Assembly: GCF_030161595.1 (NCBI RefSeq)
Contig: NZ_BSUM01000001.1
Coordinates: 1,860,001-1,924,000, forward strand
Direction of reading: 5' to 3'
Length of the DNA: 64,000 nucleotides
From: Litorihabitans aurantiacus
GTDB lineage: Bacteria > Actinomycetota > Actinomycetes > Actinomycetales > Beutenbergiaceae
In this document: positions 20,920-27,859 of the stretch, piece after piece
Layout: the number at the start of each line of letters is the position of its first letter
Numbering within the stretch: the first letter of the stretch is position 1
Program-made: the position numbers and the translations under genes
Notes under the pieces: model-generated
Told to the model about the DNA's origin: nothing
What the model saw: the letters and a program-made list of their open reading frames with translations, nothing else
Databases searched by the model: none

Positions 20920-21891
20920 GTGGACGGGGGACCACGGCCGGGGGGCCGCACACGCGCGAACGATCCGACGACGCTGCCCGGCAGCGATCCGGACCTGCTG
21001 GAGCCCCGGGAGGTCCCGGGCGTCGGGCTCCTGGACTCCTGGCGCGGCTCGGAGCGGCTGCACGCGCTCGTCCCGACACCCCTCGCCCTGCGAGCGACCG
21101 ACCTCCTCTACCGCGGCCTCACCCGCGCCCGGCCCGGTCGTCTCGCCGCCGCGCGCGAGGCGATGCGCGCCGTCGCCGCACCGGGGACGGACGAGGCGGA
21201 GCTGACGCGGTTGGCGACGGCGTCCGTCGCCTCCCAGGCGCGGGCCTGGGAGCTCTACCACCGGCCGCGCGACCTGGCGCGGATCCCCGTCGACGGCCTC
21301 GACCACCTCGCCGCGGCCCGCCGTGCGGGCGGTGGTCTCCTCGTCTCCTACGCGCACTACGGTCCGGAGCTCGCGTGGCTCGTGCTGCGGCGGCACGTGC
21401 CACTGGTCGCGCTGCTCGGGCCCTGGATCACCGAGGATCCCCCGCCCGGGTACCGCGGGCTGCAGGTCGAGCGCAAGCGGGCGCTGTTCGTGGCCGCGCG
21501 GATGGGGGTGGCGCACGTCGGCGGGTCCGCCGCCTCGCAGGTGCGGGCGCTCCAGGCGGGTGGCGCGCTCCTGACCGCCTTCGACGTCCCGGGGCGCCGT
21601 GCGACGCGCTACCTGGGCCGCACGGTCGAGATGGTCGACTCCACCGCCCGGATGGCGGTCATGACCGGCTCCCCGGTCCTGCCCGGCACCGTGGTGCCGC
21701 GAGGTTCGGGGTGGCGGATCGTGCTGCACCCGCCGCTGCTCCCCTCGGCCTTCGGATCGGCGGCCGAGCTGCACCAGGCGCTGGCCGACGTGCACGGCGA
21801 CGCCGTCGCCGGTGCGCCCCAGCACTACCTGAACCCGATCCGCGAGGGAATGTGGGCCCGGGCCGACGCCGCGGGCTGGTACCGGGCGTGA
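20920..21891 (+). CDS. Lysophospholipid/lauroyl-type acyltransferase (LpxL-like)
   Basis: The 323-residue protein resembles the LpxL/HtrB acyltransferase family that moves acyl chains onto lipid or glycan acceptors at the membrane. 'GGLLVSYAHYGPELAWLVL' corresponds to the catalytic HxxxxE box, 'GLQVERKRALFVAARMG' and 'LQAGGALLTAFDVPG' to the later conserved blocks, and 'PVLPGTVVPRGSGWRIVLHPPL' to the family's C-terminal strand. The GTG at 20920 is the first start after the 45-bp divergent gap with the esterase gene. The downstream glycosyltransferase overlaps it by 4 bp (GTGA), so the two are co-expressed. Substrate unknown. Confidence 0.72.
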   Translation: MDGGPRPGGRTRANDPTTLPGSDPDLLEPREVPGVGLLDSWRGSERLHALVPTPLALRATDLLYRGLTRARPGRLAAAREAMRAVAAPGTDEAELTRLATASVASQARAWELYHRPRDLARIPVDGLDHLAAARRAGGGLLVSYAHYGPELAWLVLRRHVPLVALLGPWITEDPPPGYRGLQVERKRALFVAARMGVAHVGGSAASQVRALQAGGALLTAFDVPGRRATRYLGRTVEMVDSTARMAVMTGSPVLPGTVVPRGSGWRIVLHPPLLPSAFGSAAELHQALADVHGDAVAGAPQHYLNPIREGMWARADAAGWYRA

Positions 21892-23108
21892 CGCGGCCGG
21901 TCCGGGCGCTGCTCGTCAACGAGAACATCGGCGGGCACGCGACGGTCCACCACCACCTGCGCGCCGTCGCGGCGGAACGCACGGACGTCGCCGTCGACGT
22001 CCGGGACGTCCCGCCGCCCGACCTCCTGCGCCGCATCGCCGGCCTGCCCCTCCCGGGCCTGGCGGCGCTCGACGCCGACCTGCGCGCGGCGCGCTACCAG
22101 CTGGCCCAGTCGGCGTGGGTGGCGCGGGCGCTGCCGGGGTGGCTGCGGCGCGGCTACGACGTCGTGCACCTGTACACGCACAACACCGGACTGCTGGCGC
22201 GCCGCGCGCTGCGCGGCGTCCCCTACGTCGTCACCCTCGACTCGACGAACGCGCAGAGCAACCTGCTGCACCCCGTGCGCGAGCCGACGCGCTTCTCCCC
22301 GCTCTCGACGGCCGCGACCCGGCCGCTCGAGCGCGCGCTGTACTCGGGGGCGGCGCGCGTGGTCGCGAACAGCGCGTGGGCCGCGGCGTCCCTGCGCGCG
22401 GACTACGGGGTCGAGAGCGACCGCCTCGTGGTGCAACCGATGGGTGTGCCGCTCGCCGCGACGCCCGAGAGCGCGACCGCGCCGACGGGGCCGATGGGGC
22501 CGATGGGACCGATGGGACCGACGGGGCAGCGCGTCCTGCCGCTCACCGACCTGCCCGTGCTGGTGTTCGTGGGCCGGACCATGGGGCGCAAGGGCGGTCG
22601 CCTCGTGCTCGAGGCGCACCAGCGCCACCTCGTCGACCGGTGCCATCTCGTCCTCGTGACGACGGACGAGGTGGCCCCTGCCGGACGCCCTCTGCGCGAG
22701 GTCACGGTGCTGCGCGACGTCCGCCCCGGCGACGGCGTGGTCGACCGCGTGCTGGCCGGCGCCGCCGTGCTCGCCCTGCCGAGCGCGATCGACCAGTGGC
22801 CGAACGCCGTGATGGAGGCGATGGCCCACGGGGTGGTGCCGGTGGTCTCCGACGTCGGCGGGATGCCGGAGATGGTCGCCGACCCGTCAACGGCTCACGG
22901 GGCGGGGCGATCCGTCGGCCCTCCCGCCGGCATCGTCCTGCCCGAGCGCAGCGTCGCCGCCGTCGCGCGCGCGGTCGGCGACCTCCTCGCCGACCCCGCC
23001 CGCCTCGAGCGTCTCGGGCACGCCGCCCGCGAGCGCGTGCGCCGCGACCTGGATGTCCGCCTCACCGCCGGCGCGCTGCTCGACGTGCTCGTCGACGTCG
23101 CGCGCTGA
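21888..23108 (+). CDS. Glycosyltransferase family 4 with a collagen-like GPM repeat
   Basis: The 406-residue GT-B protein has an N-terminal acceptor domain ('RALLVNENIGGHATVHHHLRAVA', 'VVHLYTHNTGLLARRAL') and a C-terminal donor domain ('LPVLVFVGRTMGRKGGRLVLEAH', 'VLALPSAIDQWPNAVMEAMAHGVVPVVSDVGGMPEMV', the E-x7-E region). Between them, codons of 22482-22526 encode a GPM/GPT repeat from tandem 9-mers. The GTG start overlaps the acyltransferase stop. An upstream in-frame extension to 20832 is only shadow sequence of that gene. Its last 222 bp overlap the flippase frame on the other strand. Confidence 0.88.
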   Translation: MTRPVRALLVNENIGGHATVHHHLRAVAAERTDVAVDVRDVPPPDLLRRIAGLPLPGLAALDADLRAARYQLAQSAWVARALPGWLRRGYDVVHLYTHNTGLLARRALRGVPYVVTLDSTNAQSNLLHPVREPTRFSPLSTAATRPLERALYSGAARVVANSAWAAASLRADYGVESDRLVVQPMGVPLAATPESATAPTGPMGPMGPMGPTGQRVLPLTDLPVLVFVGRTMGRKGGRLVLEAHQRHLVDRCHLVLVTTDEVAPAGRPLREVTVLRDVRPGDGVVDRVLAGAAVLALPSAIDQWPNAVMEAMAHGVVPVVSDVGGMPEMVADPSTAHGAGRSVGPPAGIVLPERSVAAVARAVGDLLADPARLERLGHAARERVRRDLDVRLTAGALLDVLVDVAR

Positions 23109-24332
23109 CCGCGGCAGCACGAGGTCCCGCGCGCCCCACAGCAGGGCGCCGGCGAGCACGAGCGCCCCGACCGCCGTCCCGATGACGCTGCCGGCGGGGT
23201 CGGACGTCGGCAGGAACAGCGCGACGGCGACCGGGACGCCGACGGCGAGCGCGGCGAGTCCGGAGATCGCGAGCGTGCGCACCTGGCCGCGGGCCAGCAG
23301 CACGGGGAAGAGCACGAAGCTGACGAGGATCGGCGCGGCCGCGGCCGCGATCCAGCGCACGGACGGCACCGCCGCCTCCCACTGCGGGCCGAAGGGCACG
23401 CTCACGAGCCACGGCGCGAGCAGCGACCCGACCACGGCGACGGCGAGGCCGAGGCAGGCCGCGAGCGCCAGGTAGCGGCGGGCGCTGCGGCGCAGCGCCG
23501 CCGGTTCGGTGGCGAGCGCCGACATGCCGGGGAGCAGGCCGAAACCGACCGTGTGGGCGACGGTCACCCCCGCGTCGAGGTAGCGGGAGGCGACGACGTA
23601 CACGGCGAGCGCCGCCGTCGACCCGGCGCCCGCCACGATCGTGCCCTGGCGCCAGAGCACGACGATCGCTGTGCTCGCGACGGCGACCCACAGCCCCTGA
23701 CCCACCAGGACCCGCCAGGGCACGCCGGTCTCACGCGTCGGCCGGACGAGCGCGAGCATGACGGCCGCGAGCACCACCTCCTTCGCGAGCACGACCGCCA
23801 TCAGCCAGATCACGTCTCCCCCGGTGAGCACGACCGCGGTCCCCGCCGCCACGAGGGCGAGCGCGGCAACCATCTGCAGGACGCCCTCGAGCACGACGCG
23901 GCCCTGGGCCCGCAGCACCTCGCTCCACAGCGCCGTCACGCCGCCGGCCGCGACGAACGCGGCCGCGAGGACGACGGCGAGGGGCGGGACCCCGCCCGGC
24001 CCGAAACCGACGGTCAGCAGGACCAGGAGGCCCGCCGCGAGCATCACCGTCAGCCCCTGCAGCGGCAGCGCGCCGCGCAGCGCCCCGCCGGCCGGCGCAC
24101 GCCCGGCGGCCACCTCGCGCGCGGCCACCGCACCGACCCCCAGGTCGGTCAGCGTGAGCACGAGCGTGGCCGTCCCGAGCAGGTACCCGTAGATCGCGAT
24201 CGTGTCGCTGTCCGCCGTCCGGGCGAGCACGACGACGAGCAGGATGCCGACGAGCTTGCCGAAGATCCGGGAGACGAGCGCGAGCAGCAGGCCGATCCGG
24301 GCCAGCCGGGCGCCGCCCCGCGCCGCGCTCAC
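22887..24332 (-). CDS. Polysaccharide flippase (Wzx-like, MOP superfamily)
   Basis: The 481-residue protein is largely hydrophobic over residues 1-405, with about 12 membrane segments starting at 'LARIGLLLALVSRIFGKLVGILLVVVLA'. This is typical of Wzx/RfbX exporters that flip undecaprenyl-linked repeat units. The GTG start overlaps the polymerase stop. The last ~75 residues are hydrophilic and are the exact antisense of the 3' end of the convergent glycosyltransferase. Either this tail is real or a small indel near 23110-23160 has removed the true stop; family length (~410-480) fits both. Confidence 0.83.
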   Translation of the reverse strand: MSAARGGARLARIGLLLALVSRIFGKLVGILLVVVLARTADSDTIAIYGYLLGTATLVLTLTDLGVGAVAAREVAAGRAPAGGALRGALPLQGLTVMLAAGLLVLLTVGFGPGGVPPLAVVLAAAFVAAGGVTALWSEVLRAQGRVVLEGVLQMVAALALVAAGTAVVLTGGDVIWLMAVVLAKEVVLAAVMLALVRPTRETGVPWRVLVGQGLWVAVASTAIVVLWRQGTIVAGAGSTAALAVYVVASRYLDAGVTVAHTVGFGLLPGMSALATEPAALRRSARRYLALAACLGLAVAVVGSLLAPWLVSVPFGPQWEAAVPSVRWIAAAAAPILVSFVLFPVLLARGQVRTLAISGLAALAVGVPVAVALFLPTSDPAGSVIGTAVGALVLAGALLWGARDLVLPRSARDVDEHVEQRAGGEADIQVAAHALAGGVPETLEAGGVGEEVADRARDGGDAALGQDDAGGRADGSPRPVSR

Positions 24333-25827
24333 GCCTCGCTCCGCTCGCGCAGCGCCGAGCCCACCAGCGCACCGAGCACGAGGAGCGTCAGGTACCCGGT
24401 GCTGAAGCTCGCGAGCGAGGCGCGCCCGATCCAGTCCGCCGCCGCTGCGGCCAGGACGGCGAGAGCCGCCCAGGCGGAGGCCGCCCCCGGCCCGGCTCCG
24501 TGCGCGCGCCGCACGAGCACGACGGCGAGGGCCGCGATCGCCACGACGAGCGCGACCACGCCGACCACACCGACGTCGGAGAGGACCTGGGCGTAGGCGG
24601 AGTCGAGGAACGCGTCGTTCCCGGCGTAGAGCGCGTCGGGTGCGGCGGCGTCGTCGTGCCGGGGGCATCGGCGGCGGCGGCGGTCAGGCGCGTCGAGCCC
24701 GTCCCGCGGTCGCCCACGCCGTTCCCCACGAGCACGGAGTCCACCGAGCTGACCGCGTTCGACCACGCGATGAACCGGCCGTTCAGCGTGAGCAGGAGGG
24801 GCCGCTCGGGTCCACCGGGGACGACGCTGCTCGTGATCGTCACGAGCACCAGCGCGGCCGCGGCGGCGCCCGCCGCGGCGACGAGCGCGGCCTGGCGCCA
24901 CCAGCCGCGGCTGACGGCCCAGATCACGAGCACCAGCCCGGTCTGGAGGACGGCCGTGCGGACGTCGGCGGCGAGCAGCGCCGCGACGGCGGAGGCGCAG
25001 ATCAGCACCCGGACCCTGCCGCGGGCCAGGAAGAGCCCGACCACGAACGCGAGGACGGCGAGTCCCGCGAGCTGGAACGGGTCCTGGAACGTGCCTGACG
25101 TCCGCAGTCCCCCGGCGGTGCCGAACCGCACCTGCGCCCCGAGCTGGTAGCCCCAGCCGTAGACGAGCTCCTCCCAGCCCAGCGAGCGCTGCCACCACGC
25201 CAGTGCAGCCTCGAACGGGACGAGGACCGCGAGCGTCGTCACCAGCGGCCGGGTGACGTCGGGACCCCGCGCCGCGAGCAGGACCCCGACCGCGCCGAGC
25301 AGGAGCGCCGACAGCAGGAGCCGCGTGCCGAAGAGCCACGAGACGCCGTGGCCCCCGGCGGGGTCGGCGAGGTAGAGCAGCGCGAGCACGCCGAACGCCG
25401 CGGCCGGCACCGCGAGCAGGTGGAGCCCGCGCGGCACCCCGCGCCGCACGAGTCCCCACGCGGTCGCCACGACGAGGACCGCCAGGACGGCGTCCTTCGC
25501 CGGGCCGACCGCGGATCCGAGCCGCAGCTGGAGCTCTCCGGACAGGGCGAAGACGAGCACGGCGCCGACGACCCCGAGGCCGGGGCGGCGCATGACGACA
25601 GTGACGGCGCCGACGAGCACGGCCGCCGCGACCGGGGCCGCGACGACGAACGGCAGCAGGTGGGGCCGCCACGCGAGCACCCCGACGCCCGCCGGGAGGA
25701 GGAGCGCGCCCGCGAGCAGCCACCACCGGTGGCTGCCGCTCCGGTGGCTTCGAACCCGGTGGGTGACCGGCGCCGAGCGCGGGCGCTCGGGGCGGTGGCT
25801 CAGGGGTGTCGTCAGCGTGGCGCTCAC
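24329..25827 (-). CDS. O-antigen/exopolysaccharide polymerase (Wzy/ligase-like), split by an apparent frameshift
   Basis: Polytopic protein of about 500 residues with around ten membrane segments and a large extracellular loop ('FGTAGGLRTSGTFQDPFQLAGLAVLAFVVGLFLARGR'), as in O-antigen polymerases and ligases. The C-terminal segment 'ALYAGNDAFLDSAYAQVLSDVGVVG', followed by three more hydrophobic stretches, is in a different frame. One missing base at the five-G run 24661-24665 joins the two. The GTG start at 25827 overlaps the stop of the Wzz-like gene, and the stop overlaps the flippase start. Confidence 0.82.
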
Positions 25828-26729
25828 GACGCCGGTGCCGGCCGGGCCGCCTCGGTCCGCGCGATCGCCGCCGCCTCCGTGTCCGCAGCCTCCGTGTCCG
25901 CCGCCTCCGGGTCGGACGGCGCCATCGGTGCGGTCGGCGTCTCCGGCTCGGACGGCGTCGCCGGTACGGTCGACCTCTCCGACTCGGCCCCCGCGTCCCC
26001 GGGCGACGCACCCTCGAGCCCGGTGCGGGGTCGCACCGGCCGCAGCGACAGCCCGATCACCACCAGGGCGCCGGCGGCGAACCCGACGACGCCGAGCGCC
26101 GCGGGCATCAGGACGCCCGGTGCGGTCTGCTCGGGTGCCGTGGTCGAGACGGCGCGCAGCGGTGCGAGCGCTCCGGCGACGAGCTCGGCGCGCAGCCGGA
26201 GCTGCTCCCCGGCGGGGTCGATGCCGGGCGTCTCTGCGGCGGGCAGCGGGACCGACGCGAGCACGGCGTCCACCTCGGCCTGCTGCTGCGCGAGCAGCTG
26301 CGCGGTGAGGGCGTCGGCGACGGCGGTCGCGAGCGCGGCGTCGGGTGCCTCGACGGTGAGGGTCAGCAGGTGGGAGGACAGCACGGGTTCGGCCGTGACC
26401 CAGCCGGCCAGGTCGTCGGCGTCAACCGCCGTCCCCGACCGCGACACCTCGGCGGCGGCGGCCTCCAGCAGCGGCGTGGAGGTGGTCAGGAGCGCGACGT
26501 CGACCAGGTCACCCGCGGTCACCGGCTCGCCCGCCCCGTTCATCAGGAGACCGAGCGTGGAGGCCGGTGTGGCCTGCACCATCACGGTCGAGGTGACCTC
26601 GTGGCGCGGACCGCGGACCTGGTCGAGCACCAGCCCCGCGACCGCCCCGAGCACGAGTCCGCCCGCGAGCACCGCCGCGACCCGGCGCCAGGACGGCCAC
26701 CTCACCCGACTCGCGACATGCTGATCCAT
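25824..26729 (-). CDS. Wzz-like polysaccharide chain-length/co-polymerase protein without kinase domain
   Basis: The 301-residue protein has two membrane segments, near the N-terminus (about 13-35) and at about 205-228 ('AALGVVGFAAGALVVIGLSL'), flanking an extracellular domain with helical 'LTAQLLAQQQAEVDAVLASV', the topology of Wzz/YveK co-polymerases. The C-terminal cytoplasmic tail is a Pro/Ala/Glu-rich repeat (EAADTEAADTEAA) rather than a tyrosine-kinase domain, and no kinase gene is present in the locus. The ATG overlaps the previous stop as TGATG. Confidence 0.78.
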   Translation of the reverse strand: MDQHVASRVRWPSWRRVAAVLAGGLVLGAVAGLVLDQVRGPRHEVTSTVMVQATPASTLGLLMNGAGEPVTAGDLVDVALLTTSTPLLEAAAAEVSRSGTAVDADDLAGWVTAEPVLSSHLLTLTVEAPDAALATAVADALTAQLLAQQQAEVDAVLASVPLPAAETPGIDPAGEQLRLRAELVAGALAPLRAVSTTAPEQTAPGVLMPAALGVVGFAAGALVVIGLSLRPVRPRTGLEGASPGDAGAESERSTVPATPSEPETPTAPMAPSDPEAADTEAADTEAAAIARTEAARPAPAS

Positions 26730-27859
26730 CACGTCTCCCCCTCCTCGGTACGACCGCGCACGAACCTCTCGCTCGTGCGGGTGAACAGCTCGGTGACCGC
26801 GGCACCCCAGCGCGGCAGGTCGAACCGCGTGGCGGCCCGGACGTGCCCGGCGGCGCCCCAGCGCGCCGCCGTCGCGGGGTCGCACGCGCGGCGCATCGCG
26901 GCGGCGAGCGCCACGTCGTCGTGCGGCGGGACGAGGGCGCCCGTGACGCCGTCGTCGACCATCTCCGGGATCCCGCCCACGCTGGTGGCCACGACCGCCC
27001 GGCCGGCGGCCATCGCCTCGAGCAGCGCGTACGGGAAGCACTCCACGGCCCACGAGCCGAGGACGCAGCACGTCGCCTCGCGCAGCAGGGCGGGGACGTC
27101 GTGGCGCAGGCCGAGGAGCTCGACGCTGCCGGCCGTCCCCGACGCCCGGACGCGGTCCTCGATCGCGGACCGGCACGGACCGTCACCCGCGAGCAGCAGC
27201 CGCGCATCGGGGTGGTGGCGCAGCAGACGGCGGAAGGCGCGCAGCACGACGTCGTGCCCCTTGTCCGCCCGCATCGCGGCCGGGACGAGGAGGACGGGCG
27301 GTCCGGGCGGGGGCGGGGCCGGCGGCGCCGCGGGGACGGCCACGGCGTTCGGGACGACGTCGATGCGGTGCGGCGCGATCCCGAGCTCGTCGGTGAGGTA
27401 GCGCACCTGGGTGTGGCAGACCGCGCCGTAGCGCGTCACCACCGCGCCGGTCGCGCGCTCGAGAGCGCGTTCGCGCAGACCCCGGTGGCCGACGTGGCCG
27501 TAGGTGTGCTTCCAGGTCAGGTGCGCCGTCGGGCGGGCGCGCAGCGCCGTCCGGAGCGGGAGGTCGACGGCGACGTGGTACCCGGTCACGAGCGCCGGGT
27601 CGAGGCGGTCCAGCTCGGCCCGCACCGCGTCGCGGGTGCGCGGCAGCGCCGCGATCCCGGCACGTCCCGACGGCGTGCCCAGCACCGTGACCGGGACGCC
27701 CGCGGCCTCGAGGTCGGCGCGCAGCGGCCCGTCGCGCAGCGCGAGGACGTGCGGGGCGAGGCGGTCGCGGTCGACGGCGGTCGCCGTCAGCACGGCGTGC
27801 CGCTCCGCACCGCCGCGACCGAGCTCGGGCACGACCAGCAGGACCCTCCGCGCGCTCAC
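26729..27859 (-). CDS. Glycosyltransferase family 4
   Basis: The 376-residue GT-B enzyme begins with 'RRVLLVVPELGRGGAERHAVLTATAV', the usual GT4 Gly-rich start. The C-terminal donor domain shows 'PVLLVPAAMRADKGHDVVLRAF', 'RLLLAGDGPCRSAIEDRV', 'VELLGLRHDVPALLREATCCVL' and 'ECFPYALLEAMAAGRAVVATSVGGIPEMV' (E-x7-E). The sugar donor cannot be deduced. The start overlaps the stop of the GT4-GT2 fusion by 4 bp, so it belongs to the same assembly-line operon. Confidence 0.92.
   Translation of the reverse strand: MSARRVLLVVPELGRGGAERHAVLTATAVDRDRLAPHVLALRDGPLRADLEAAGVPVTVLGTPSGRAGIAALPRTRDAVRAELDRLDPALVTGYHVAVDLPLRTALRARPTAHLTWKHTYGHVGHRGLRERALERATGAVVTRYGAVCHTQVRYLTDELGIAPHRIDVVPNAVAVPAAPPAPPPPGPPVLLVPAAMRADKGHDVVLRAFRRLLRHHPDARLLLAGDGPCRSAIEDRVRASGTAGSVELLGLRHDVPALLREATCCVLGSWAVECFPYALLEAMAAGRAVVATSVGGIPEMVDDGVTGALVPPHDDVALAAAMRRACDPATAARWGAAGHVRAATRFDLPRWGAAVTELFTRTSERFVRGRTEEGET

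Noticed and set aside
20832..21887. Apparent 5' extension of the GT4 frame
   Set aside because: It reads through the acyltransferase gene in another frame as Arg/Pro/Ala-rich sequence. The true start overlaps the acyltransferase stop at 21888.
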